A DNA stretch of 64,000 nucleotides. Source: Pleurodeles waltl. Taxonomy: Eukaryota > Chordata > Amphibia > Caudata > Salamandridae. This document shows, in pieces, positions 10,646 to 22,352 of the stretch (its first letter is position 1; each line of letters begins with the position of its first letter). The stretch spans positions 644,181,465 through 644,245,464 of the forward strand of contig NC_090439.1 of NCBI RefSeq assembly GCF_031143425.1. Reading direction: 5' to 3'. Both the position numbers and the translations under genes were made by a program. The notes beneath the pieces are model-generated. The model did not search any database and was not told the DNA's origin. It saw nothing but the letters and a program-made list of their open reading frames with translations.

Positions 10646-11781
10646 TCATTGGAAGTATTGACGTATAACTGATGTTCGGTTCTCCTCTTCCTCATCCTCT
10701 GGCTCCTCATCCTCACTGTCCTCAGGTTCCACTGCTGCCACAGGGACATCTCCAGTCTCCTCCTTCTGCAGAAAAGGCACATGCCATCTGAGGGCCAGGT
10801 TGTGCAACATGCAGCATGCCACTACTTTCTGGCAGACTTTCCTGGGTGAGTAGCACAGGGATCCACCTGTCAGATGGAGGCACCTGAACCTGGCCTTCAG
10901 GAGCCCGAAGGTCCTCTCGATGATACTTCTGGTTCGCCCATGTGCCTCATTATAACGTTCCTCAGCCCCTGTCCTGGCATTCCTCACAGGGATGAGCAGC
11001 CACGATAAGTTTGGGTAGCCAGAGTCACCTGCAAGTATTGAGGGACAACATTTAGCCTCACACAATGCTATGGGGATGGCACCTGAAGGCATACACTAAC
11101 GTGCAGTGGGTGGGGACCCTGGTTCACCTGTTAGCCACACCCTGTGCCTCTGTAGTTGGGCCATCACATTTGGGATGCTGCTATTCCTCAGAACAAAGGC
11201 ATCATACACCGACCCAGGATACTTAGCATTGACGAGGGTCGATGTACTGTTCCACCAGGTACACCATTTGCATATTCAGTGAGTGGAAACTCTTTTTGAT
11301 TACTGAACACCTGTTCATTCTGGCGTGGGGGGACTAACGCAATATGTGTCCCATCAGTCGCCCCAAGTATATTGGGTATATGTCCCATTGCATAGAATCC
11401 GGCATTCACAGTGGCCAGATCTTCCACCTCGGGGAAAGCTATGTAGCTGCACATGTGTTTCACCAGGGCAGACAAAACTTGTGCCAGCACGATTGAGAAC
11501 ATTGGCTGTGACATTCCTGCTGCCAAGCCCACTGTCACTTGGAGAGAACCAGTTGCCAGGAAATGGAGCACTGATAGCACTTGCACAAGATGGGGGATCC
11601 CAGTCAGATGACGTATCGCAGATATCAGGTCAGGCTCCAATTGGGCACACAGCTCTGTTATTGTGGCCCTGTCGGGTCTATAGGTGAGTATAATGTGCCT
11701 GTCCTCCAGTGTAGCCAAGTCCACAAGGGGTCTGTGACAGGGGTTGGTCTCCTCCTCCTATTCATCCGCAGCGGTAGGTAT
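10646..11781 (-). pseudogene. Transposase remnant, copy B
   Basis: The main exon maps to 11128-11781 and the C-terminal exon to 10646-11028. They are separated by a 99-bp intron (11029-11127, donor GTGAAC, acceptor TTGCAG) that copies A and C lack. Splicing would restore VWLTGDSGYP with the second catalytic Asp. The first Asp is in GATDGTHIAL and the Glu in RSIIERTFGLLK. A frameshift near 11300 breaks the nuclease domain. The first coding exon should lie beyond the truncated right end. Confidence 0.8.
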
Positions 11782-12232
11782 CTAAGGGACACAAGAGTGA
11801 GTAGGCTCTCACAATTTGAGCAATGGAACCACAACCTCAGTGTACATAGTGCATTTATGTGATGGGACACTGGGAATGGAGAGGTATGTGCTAATCTAGG
11901 CTGTGACACAGTTAAGGTTGATATGACCGTTGTCCGCCACCATGAAATGGCGACCGCCTGTCCTGTATGTAGGGACAGGTGGAAGTGAGGTAACTCCATC
12001 GACATTGGGTGTTGTGGCGGAAGGCGGTCTAGCACCGCTGTGCAATTCCTCATTGGATAATATGGGGCGCTATGGAGACAAATGGCCAATGGGGATCAGC
12101 GCCAGGGGTGACGGTGTACACCGCCGCGGACGTGACCGCCATTTTCTATCTGATTCCTCACTTGTTTACTGAACTTCAACAGGAGACCACCTACACTGTG
12201 TGTGCTGCTGTGACTTGTGTCTGTAACCTACA

Positions 12233-13514
12233 ATGGCCCGTGTGATCGGGGAAAGGGCTTCTGCCTTCACTTTGGAGGAGTTGGAGCGATTGATGGATGG
12301 GGTCCTACCGCAGTACGGACTGCTGTATGGGCCTGCAGACCAACAGGTGAGTACACCTTGGGCACGATGCATGTGGGAAGGATGCATGGAGATGTGTGTG
12401 CAAGCATCGTTTCATCGGGGGAATGAAATGTGGTGGTGTACATGGTGTGGGCTGGCCGATGTGTGTGCCAATGGTGACGGAAACGGGACTGGTGGGCCTT
12501 ATGTGTGACAGGCTGGATTGTTTGTGTAATGGTGTCCTCCTGCCTGTATTACCTCTGCAGATCAGCGCCCATCAAAAGAAGGTAATATGGCATGCCATTG
12601 CCAAGGATGTGCAGACACTGGGGCTCTATTGCAGGCCGAGCACCCACTGTCAGAAACGGTGTGAGGACCTGAGATGCTGGGCACAGAAGACCGCGGAGGC
12701 CCAGCTGGGATGGCCTCCCAATGAGGAAGGGGTGCCCGTTGGAACCTGACCCCCGATGGCCCACATACTGGCGGTAGCCTAACCAGAGCTGGGTGCTTGA
12801 GGGAATCACATCAGCCACAAGGGGGGAGTACAGTGGGCATTACTACAATAAATGGCAGGTGACATGGGATACGGGTAGTGGGTGCCCCTTAATGCCAGGC
12901 CAGACATTGCAGCGTGATCCAGCTCAAGGGTAATGGGGGTATGGCAAATGCAGGTAACATAGTTTGTTAGGATTCCATGCCAGTCATTGCTTTGTGGGTA
13001 CCAGGAGTGGTGCAGTTGGTGGTGTGTGGCCCTCATCTTGCCGTGGCATCTAGCCAAATCACTGGCAGTGCAATGCATAGTGTTCAATCCTTATCCCTGT
13101 GTGTGACGGTGATGTGAATGCCAACTGTGGTATTGGTGCAGTAATTAACCCAGTGTTTCCTTTCTCTCTCTCCCCCCTTTTTTCTTCTGTCACCCTGTCC
13201 ATGTGTGAATAAGCATGATCTGGCGGAGGAGCAGGAGCACCGGTGACAGAGGGAGCTGCATCTCACAGGACCCTGGAGGCAGAGCCCACCGACGGAGAGG
13301 GAACCAGTGGGACGGAGGGCGAGAGGAGCACCACGGCAGAGACAGGCCACAACACAGACTAAGATACCTCCTCTGATGAAAGCTCCCTGGTGGTGGCGGA
13401 CACCTCTGTGACTACCCCAGCTGGAGGTACAGCCGCCACCCCCTGTACCAGCACCGCCCTCCCAGGATCCCCTCAGCGAGTTGCCCATGCCTGCCCACCC
13501 AGGAGGGTGGGCAT
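12233..13514 (+). pseudogene. Myb2 remnant, copy B
   Basis: Exon 1 is 12233-12346, with donor GTGAGT. Exon 2 starts at 12561 after CTGCAG and encodes IAKDVQTLG and CQKRCEDLRCW, with Trp of the KRWED motif region changed. A one-base deletion after AQLG shifts the frame, and copy D shares it, so it predates the duplication. The exon 2 donor is GGGAGT instead of GTGAGT. Exon 3 begins near 13213 and is badly decayed. Confidence 0.78.
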
Positions 13515-15170
13515 GTGAGGGAGGGTGCCCACCATGGCATATTAGCATGGGGGGAGAGGGGAGTTGAGTAGCGCAGCCAAACAAAGTTAGTTGAATGTAA
13601 TGGAGTGAACAGCACGATTAGGTGAAGATCTAAAACATTATGGGATGGTTTGAACACATCTAGAACTTTTTCTTTCATGTTCATGAGAATATGCCTGTGC
13701 TTGAGTTGTTGCTCCTTTTCCCATTCTTTTTGTCTTGTGTGCATTACCCATCTAAAATGAAAATAAATCTGAAGAAAAAATGACAAATTATTTATTGTTT
13801 GACTGCATATAATGATGTTGTTTTTCACAGTACTCTGGTGCTCTTTGAACTTCTGTTTTTCATTAGTCTTAACTGAACATTCGCACTTTAAAAATAACTT
13901 TGTTGAGTCAGGTTTAACAAGGAAACCCAAAAAGAAAGTTTTTTGTACAAAATAAAACATGAGCAAAAAGTACGATCATAAAAAAGGTTAATTGTAACGC
14001 AAAATAAAACCTGTGGATAAAAACTTTAAATACGCAAAGAATAGCCTATTTAGCAGTGTCCACTTCAGAAACCGGGAGGCGCTAAGGGTTACGTTAAGGG
14101 GTTAATCCCCTCATTGAATGATCAGTCTCACTACTAAATGACTACAGCAGTTTAGAAAAGGGGAACTCACACCAACATGAGCAAACAACTGATTCCCATT
14201 GAAAATCAAAGAGAAAAATATAAATCATGTCTGAAGTTAAGTTTGTGATATTAGCCATTAGAAAAACATCCCACGTGATTTCAAAACCAATGCGAAAAAC
14301 ATATGACTCAATTCCGTGGGTCAAATAACACGAAACGAGCGTAATTAATGACAAAATACGGTTATCTAGCGCACCTTACTCCTTAGAGCACTGCATCACG
14401 TTATGAGTGTTACTTAAATGCCCTACTTAGATTGTAAGACACATTTTTTGATACGATTTGTGGCCCAGTTCTCCTATTCTTTTAATTTTGCTGAAACAAA
14501 TTTAATCTTTGATGAATTTCACATTTTCTGTAGGTATGCGTTTTTCAGTGCTGGTAATAAGAATTTTGTTTTGTACTGCTATAGATTACCCTCAAACTCT
14601 GGTCATAGATCTTCCTAGGTGCTGTAATAGCAGAGATTGGTTTGTGCTAATTGAATCCTTAGAAACTATTTTGTCCCCTGCAGTTTTCGTGCCAATTTCT
14701 TCTTTTTTTTCTTTAACCTATAATTGGTTTACAATGGCATTTTTTATATTAGATGGAAGAATGAGGACACAGTGTTGAAAGAAAATAATATGGAATTTGC
14801 AGCGCAGTATTACACTCTTCTTTCACTTTGTACTTTTCATTTAATTGAATTTGGTGTTTTCTACACTCAGCACCGCAAGTTCCAGAGTGATGATCTTTTG
14901 TGTGTTTTAATGGAACGCAGACTTTAGTCGAAATAATGTAATTGGATTGTTTTACACTTCTTTCATAGCACAACCTAAAAGCATGCGCAGAACAATTCGA
15001 TACATTTCACATTAGCGGTTGCAAAATAATGATATATTAGCTCCTGTCAGACCTGCTCACAGTAAGAAACAGGTTCTCCTAAACAGGCATGGTGCACCCG
15101 GATCAGTAAGGTCCAAAAGGGACGCTGAGAAAGACTAAAGAAAGGAACAAATAACGCTCCAGCTAACCCT
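13515..15170. other. Stretch without recognised features
   Basis: This AT-rich DNA separates Harbinger B from the retroviral LTR. Short open frames show no domain I recognise and no codon-like structure. The last four bases, CCCT (15167-15170), are the left target duplication of the retrovirus. Older, diverged repeats are possible but I could not identify them. Confidence 0.6.
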
Positions 15171-16733
15171 TGATGAAGCAGAAAAAGAAAGGCTAACAAA
15201 TATTCATATGGCTTGTAACAAAATCGTATAAGGTAGTGTGATTTTAGCGAAGAAAAATAATGTACGTGGGAAATTGTGCCCATGAGGTAGTTCAACATTA
15301 TTATAAACAAGCTTAATTAATCATGAAGAATCGGCAATGCAGTAATCCGTCATAGTTGCCAATGTATTCTATGATTTTCTTGTTGAAATTGTTCTATGCT
15401 TAGCTTAAATTTAGCAGAGGCTTTGGCCTAGTCGCCTGGTCTAAAATTTGACTGTGTGGTTTTCATTTGTATTAACAAAACATATTTTACTTTAAGGTTG
15501 TATTTTTCCAGTAGAGATGAATAATACACTTATCTCAAGGTTTCCTGCTAGGCTAATTTCATCCCCAAGGTCAGCTTCTGCAGGTGCAGACAATAAAAGA
15601 CTCTGATACAGAATTAATTGGCAAACTTTGTTGCAACTTGTGTTCCAAGGCTCCAAGGACACCATATGCATAAATGAGTACTAAGAGAAAGACACTATTC
15701 ATTGGTCAAAAGGAAGCCACCCTCTGAACCCTCCAATGGAAGACCCTGAAGAATTTGGAACGTTTCTTACTTAAACCCACCGGACAAAGAGAAGTCAGCC
15801 ATTTTCTTCGATGCCATTTGAAGCCTGATTCAAGACCTCATTTTAAATGACACTTTGATGCCTTTTCTCTGTCGCAGAGAAAGAGACTTTAAAGAATTCT
15901 CACCCTAGAGACTTTAACTTTAATTTTGCCCCGTCTTGCCCATGCAGTAACTCTTGCCCCATTCTCCTTGCTGCCGCAAGGAAAACTTGCCTTTAACTTT
16001 GCCCCTTTGAAATCTGCCCCATGCTGATTGAACCGGTACCTGAAGGACGAAGACTTACCTTGAATGCTGATTGTATTTGGTAATTATGAAAGGATAATTG
16101 TATTATGCATTGTGTTTTCCTTCTAAGGTACCAACTGCTTATTTTGACAGGGCCCAAGCTAGAAGTTTTCTAAATTTGTGTCAACTAAATTCGTTTTGCA
16201 TGAAGTCCCACATGCCAATGCTAATTAGAGGTTAGTTGAGGTATTCACTTGATGCCCCATGCTAAATTGAAATCTTGTTATGCTGACCGATGTATGAAAT
16301 TAGTCAAATTCAGTTGCTTATATTAGTGATTTGCATTGCTATAACCGAGTGCATTATAATCCAGATATTGCGTGGATTGCGTTTCTTCCGTCACTATGGA
16401 CAGCTAGTAATGTTCGTATGCATATATCATTTGATTTTGAGACTTATATATATTGTGTTAGCTTTGTTAATATAGGGAAATAAACTCATTAACTTTTAAT
16501 AAACTGGTGTGGTTATTCATGACTGAAAGGTCATGGTGTGTCAAATACTGATTGTTATTGGTTCCTAATGTGTTGTTTGATCTATTAGTTGAGTATTGAT
16601 TACAACGGTTATTGATTATTGATTCGAATGATCCCACTATTCTAGGATGAGGAGAACCCAACTCGGTTAAAAGGTTCACCGACTTCCAGCGTGTCCAAGT
16701 ACAAGTAATTTATAAAGACTAGACGTGCTATCA
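15171..16733 (+). repeat. 5' LTR of the endogenous retrovirus
   Basis: This 1,563-bp LTR runs from TGATGAAGCAG to GCTATCA. AATAAA signals lie near 16477 and 16498. It matches the 3' LTR closely, with scattered substitutions and a roughly 8-bp indel near 15563. The long U3 has no obvious gene, and a 61-residue ORF at 16290-16475 is conserved in both LTRs only because the LTRs are copies. Confidence 0.93.
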
Positions 16734-17755
16734 GTAGATGGTAGCAGAGATTGATGGTTTCGCCCTTTGGGACCCCATCCGAACAATAGACGGAGTCAAG
16801 TTAGAATTTTCTTTGATAAAACAAGTTGGAGAGATGATGATGCCCTAAATCCCCAATGACTTTCCCGGAATCTCGGAGCTTGTGAATGGAGGAAATGGAG
16901 GTGTGAGGATGTTTTCGGCGTTCCTAGTGACAGTATGAGTGAAGTTAGGGTTTCGCGCTTGCATAACTTATGCCGCAGATGAATTGTGAAGTTTGTGAGG
17001 TTTTAGGGGGTTACGAACTTCAAATAATTTTTTTTAGAGGAGTGATACTCCAAAGTGTGAGAGTAGGGAAGTCGTCGAACTTCATATGTGTGTAGCGCTT
17101 TGTGCAGAAAAATTGTCCACGTGATTGTTGATGTTGAGACTGGCCCTGCGAGGTCAAGAGACTCCAGAGTACATTGAAAAGTGTATGAGACACTTGGTTG
17201 ATGTTGTAATTTGTTCGGTTTAGTAGGTTGATCGGGCGTGGTCAACAAGTCAGTACGAATGCTGAGGAATAAAAGAACATTTTCGACTTTGAGATTTGAC
17301 GAATTCTAAGGCGCGCTAGAATAGTTAATTGATCAGTTGAGAGTAAAATTTGCGGGTCAAATTTTGCTTGTGAAAGTGGGAAACCGAGAAAGATGGAATA
17401 ACTGCTGAGGCTAGCGAAAAATCCCTAAGGTTTCTGAAGCGATTGTATTACCCTTCCTGTAGTAAACCGACAGATTTGTTTTCTTCTTTTTGGTTAGTGC
17501 TCGCGATATATTGCAGAAATTAGTTTTGAGTGAAGCTGAATGAAGGAGGACAAGCCGCAAGACTTTGTCCGCCGCAGTGTATGGGTGTGACGTCACTAGG
17601 AGCCGCGCTGGGATAGGTTGGTTGGTGAGAAGGGTCGCGCACGGATTGGACGGAGTCCGTGAAGCGCGATTGGTGGGGAAAGGCAAGCGAAGAGTATTCT
17701 GGGAATTAAAGTCACTTATTGATTACATTTTTTAAGGAAAATAAAAGACGGAAAG
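16734..17755 (+). other. Retroviral leader with probable primer-binding site
   Basis: Directly after the LTR is GTAGATGGTAGCAGAGATTG. TGGTAGCAGAG, starting five bases in, has the TGG expected of a primer-binding site, but I cannot assign the tRNA. The remaining 1 kb up to the gag start has no long ORF on the plus strand and presumably holds packaging and splice-donor sequences. Confidence 0.6.
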
Positions 17756-20700
17756 ATGACATTTTTCAAAGCACTTAAGAGTGCCTTGAGGGGAGATGTA
17801 TATATTAAAGCAAATGCAGGAGAAGAAACACCGCCTGAGGGTACACCAGCTTACATCGTGATTGAAGAAAAGGGTGTTGCACCATGTCTTTGGTTAAAAC
17901 AATGGTGTAAATTAACAGAAAAGCATGGAAGTGTAGCGTTCCCTATCCACGGGTCGTTTAATCTAAGAGTTTTGGAGAATCTAAGATTTGCACTATACGA
18001 CATGAAAGTACCTCCAAGACCAGTACAGTTTTAAGCATTAGCAATTTGGGAGCAAATGGCAAGAAGGCAACAACAAAAGAAATTTGAGACAAGAGTGAGA
18101 AAAGTAGAAAAGACACTAGCGGATGCTAGATGGGATAGTACTCAAAAGGTTTGGAGATCAGACGTATTGCCGGGAATTAAATTGTTTCCAGCAATTACTG
18201 ACGAAGCAGAAACGGAAGGAAGGAAAGCTGCCTATAAAACAAGCAGGAGTCAATCCAGAGATAGAGAAAACAATAGAGATTCGAAAAGGTCAGACGAATC
18301 AGACGATGAGGAGTTCATTCTGCAATTGCTAAATGACCGCCCGCCACCATATGTGTTAAGCGAAAACGGCCCAAGCACTAGTACTGCCCCTCCAAAACCA
18401 ATACAGGGTACTGTAACACCGAATTTGAGAATATTGCAAAGGCAGAGTAGTCCCGATATGCCTTTTACACCAGAAATACCACAAGTTCAGAGAATATATC
18501 CTGACGTGCCTAAAATGAAACCTGCCAATGATTATGAGCCACAGGTTCAAAGGCGCTATTATGATGAGCATAATTTGGAAATGACTTCTAGTTTAAGGGC
18601 ACAGGGAGGACAGAATTATCAAAGGCCGACATTGATTCAAGCCGAATCAACACACATTTTTATGCCTCAAAAGCAGATGCAAGAAGTGCCGAAATACATT
18701 CAAATAGCAGAAAACCAGTTAGATATGCCAGCAATGATGAACCATAATGTGGGAATTAACATGCCACAGAATTCGGGGAACAGACAGAATCCAGACGCAA
18801 TATCTCTGCCTATCACTGTAGGTCCGCCAGTACCATTGTATATACAGGCAAAGCCGAATGTATGCAACCAAGGTGTAATGACACAAAATGAGACGGGAAG
18901 GAGATGGATAGAAAATACTCAAGAAATGACTCCTGTAGGAACACTGTTAAATAGATCTGGGTCCTTGTTGGAATTCAGTCCAATTCCAGCTTGTGTTCCG
19001 TCAACTGTGGTAAGGTCAGGTCCACCATTAATAGTACCGCTAACATCAAAAACAGAAACGTTACAGAAACCATCAGTAGCAGTCGATGTAAGTGCTACAT
19101 TGATGGGACTGAACGCGCAACAGTTGACACAATGGTTGAACAGCCTGAACTCCCCACAGAGTACACCCAGCGGGAAGGGAGAAGAATATTTGAATAAAAT
19201 AAGATTGGGCATGGAAGCAGATGAACTAGTAGAGGGAACGATGGGTTTGAACAGGTTAGAATCTTACACAGAAGAAGAGCTGAGATACCTTTGCCCTAGA
19301 ATCACGAGAGAAGTAAGCAGCATACATAAGAAGCTACAAGAAATTGCAGACAGGAACAAGATCGACATACGTAAGACCAAACACTTGAGCAGAAGTTACA
19401 GGTTAGACTTTGAAACAAAAGATTTTGAACACATGAGGTCTGCAGGAATGAAAACACACCTTAAAGAGATACTGCAAAGCGCGCAGGTTTGGAGATGTCT
19501 AGACAAGTGGGAAAGCAGGTGGGTTAAGAAAAAGGATAAGAAGAAAGAAAGTACCCCAGATCGGAATGAAAAAGCACAACAGAATGATGATCTTATAACG
19601 ATGTTACCAATGAGAGAAACAGCAGGGGGAAAGCTTGTCCATGTACCATGGCACAGGTGTGATATTCAATCCATTACGGATGACTTCCCTAAATTAAGAG
19701 AGAAACCGATCGAATGGTATCAACAAACAGATAGATTTGTGAAACTAGCAAAATGTCTTTGGGAAGACCTGAATACTTTATTCGGAATTGTAGTTCCGGC
19801 AGATTTGTGGGAAGATTGTAAAAGGGCTGTAGGTTGGCCAACAAGTGAACCAGAAAGAGATAGGGACACAGGTGCACCCTCGCCTACGGTAATGAGTTTA
19901 TACCATAAGGTGATTGATCATTTAAAAACAAAAGTTGCGTCGAAGAATGTGGATTGGCAGAGAATTGACAGAACAGCACAAGAAGTTAAAGAGTCGATAC
20001 ATGCGTACTATGAGAGATTGTTGAAAGCATTTAAAAATTACAGTGGCACGGAGACGATTGAGGCAAAGGACATACTCCAGTTTGTGTTCAGATTTGTGGA
20101 AGGATTGAGACCCGAAATTAGCCAGATGATTAAAATGCACATGATTTGTTGGCAGTCAAAATCGATCGATGAGGTGTAGAATTATGCAAAATACTGCAGT
20201 GATGAGATTGAGACAAAATAGAAAAGGTTGAAAGAAAAAGTGATGGTGATGCAGATTAGAGCAGCTCAGACAGGTTTGCAAGGTTTGCAAGGTTTCCAAC
20301 AACAGTTGCCGCAGCAGCAGCAGCAGGGAAATGCTATGTTTCAGCCACAGATGAGAGGCAGAGGCCGAGGAGGTTTTGTGAAAAATGGTCCTGATTTAAA
20401 TACGGTTGTGATTCCAAATGCTATACAGGCAATGAAGAAGGTGATGCCATGTCACACGTGCGGAATCGTCGGGCATTGGAAACGGGAGTGCCCAATGTTG
20501 GTGCAAGAAGGTGTAGGTCAGCAAAACAATTATGTCAATACATTTCAGAATACGAGAGGACCGAAATTGAGAGGTCCAAATACAAATTTCCAAAATAATG
20601 TAAATCAGATGCACGGTTTACAACCTATACAACAACAGCAGGTGCAAATGCCCTGTGTACAAATGGCACAGTTGCAGCCGATGCAACAGCAGTTTCCTAT

Positions 20701-20920
20701 GGTACCTAATCAGCAAATGCAAATACCCTTAGCACCAATGAATCAGCAACAAGTAATGCTTCCCCAACAGGTCACGGGTCAAGGAATAAATCAAAATGAC
20801 ACAGTGCACCAATTCCCGTTACACAGTGAGAATGGAATAAACAATGAATGGGAGAGTGAAAGTTCAGATGAGGAGGGAAATTGTATGCTTGCAGCATCTT
20901 TGGAAGTTGATCAAAAGGGT
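17756..20920 (+). pseudogene. gag: Retroviral gag (matrix, capsid, nucleocapsid)
   Basis: One reading frame runs from ATG 17756 through gag into pol, broken by in-frame stops at 18032 (TAA), 20177 (TAG) and 20219 (TAG). The first 92 codons look like a matrix domain (PCLWLKQWCKL). A Pro/Gln-rich region follows, then a capsid-like segment near 19640-20150 (ESIHAYYERLLKAF, FVEGLRPEI) with gammaretroviral character. Near 20452 there is a single CCHC knuckle (CHTCGIVGHWKREC). No stop separates the knuckle from protease, so gag and pol are continuous in one frame. The protein would assemble particles; this copy cannot make it intact. Confidence 0.85.
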
Positions 20921-22024
20921 CCATATGTGGAAGGAAGAGTCATGGGTCACAGCGTTTCATTCTTGGTTGACACAGGAGCTACACGCTCTACAGTCAGAAG
21001 TATCGAAGTACCAAATTTGCCACTTTCAGGGAGAACAGTTCAAGTAGTGGGAGTAGCAAATAGGTATCTGACAAACCCAATCACAGATCCAGTGCAAGTC
21101 AGAACTGGTAACTTTCAAGGGTCACATAAATTTGTGGTGTGTGACTCGAGTCCGATATCCCTATTAGGGAGAGATTTATTGTGCAAATTGGGATGCTCGA
21201 TTATGTGCTCAAATGATGGAATTAAAATTCAGACAAACAGTGATGAGGAAGAAGAGGACAGTTTAGGAGGGGACGAAGTGGAAACTGTTGATGAAGAGTA
21301 TCTCCTGATTACTCTTTATCCAATGCTCACTGAAGCAGATATTCCTGCTGAGTTACAGGAAACAGTTAAAAAGGAAGTGTGGGATATGACAGGGAAAGAA
21401 GTAGGATTGGTTAAAGGAGCAGAACCAGTGAAAGTGACTGTGAAACCTAATGTAAATTTTCCTCAGACTCCACAACACCATATGTCACAAGACAATCTCA
21501 TAAAAGTCGCCCAACTCATTGACAAGTTTGTGAAACAGGGAGTACTGAAAGAAGTACTAAGTAGTCCATGTAATTCACCAATCATGGGACTAATAAAACC
21601 AAGTGGAAAGGTCCGAATTGTTCAAGATTTGAGAAAAATAAATGACATAATAGTCAAATGCTGTCCTGTAGTACCAAATCCAGCTGTGATAATGTTTCAA
21701 ATTCCCTGTGATGCAGAGTGGTTCTCAGTCATCGATTTGTCACAAGCATTCTTTTCTGTGCCTCTTCATGAGGACAGCCAATTTCTCTTTTGCTTCAAAT
21801 TCTTGGACAGAGTCTACAGTTGGTGTCGAATTCCTCAATGTTTTTCGGAGTCACCATCAATTTTCAATCAGATTCTAAAGAAAGATTTGGAATCATTGGA
21901 ATTACCATTTAAATCAACCTTGGTACAGTATATTGACGATTTGCTGATCGCATCCAAGACAGAAAATGACTGTACGGTTGACACTATTGCCCTATTGAAC
22001 CATTTGGGAAGGAATGGACACAAA
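20921..22024 (+). pseudogene. pol: Retroviral protease and N-terminal reverse transcriptase
   Basis: Protease carries LVDTGATRS at about 20963 and LLGRDLL near 21160. RT follows with the palm motifs KVRIVQDLRKIN, VIDLSQAFF and YIDDLLIAS (about 21929). The frame is open from 20222 to 22024, where Harbinger C enters a few codons after the YIDD motif. The frame resumes exactly at 32169 once the insertion and one AAA are removed. Confidence 0.92.
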
Positions 22025-22352
22025 GGCCCTCATTCTGACCCTGGCGGTCGGTGATAAAGCGGCGGCCAACCCGCCAACAGGCCGGCGGTCCAAAATATGC
22101 AATTCTGACCCTGGCGGGAACCGCCAACACAGCCCGCCGCATTAACACTCCGCCCGCCACGGCGGAACAAACAAACAGCGCGGCCGTCCCCGCCAACAGC
22201 CAGGCGGCAGACAATGTACCGCCCACCCTATCACGACCCACCAATCCGCCACCTTTTCCGGGGCGGGAGCACCGCCGATAAAAACACGGCGGAAACAGAC
22301 TACGAACGGGAAAACGCTCACCTCCACATACTCCACGCGAGATTCCGGCAGT

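Larger units (their letters stand above)
10275..13514 (+). mobile_element. Harbinger copy B, truncated at both ends
   Basis: This is colinear with 51755-54970 of copy D and of the same subfamily. It contains the Myb1 3' untranslated region with AATAAA (near 10345), a broken transposase (-) and a broken Myb2 (+). No terminal repeats remain. The left junction is with repeat X, and the right side ends in Myb2 exon 3 at about 13514. Because X plus this Harbinger recur in the same order at 49048-54970, B and D are duplicates of one insertion. Confidence 0.85.

Noticed and set aside
16290..16475. Conserved 61-codon ORF found again at 45147-45332
   Set aside because: Conservation follows from the two positions being the same part of the two LTRs. 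Substitutions show no coding bias I can see.
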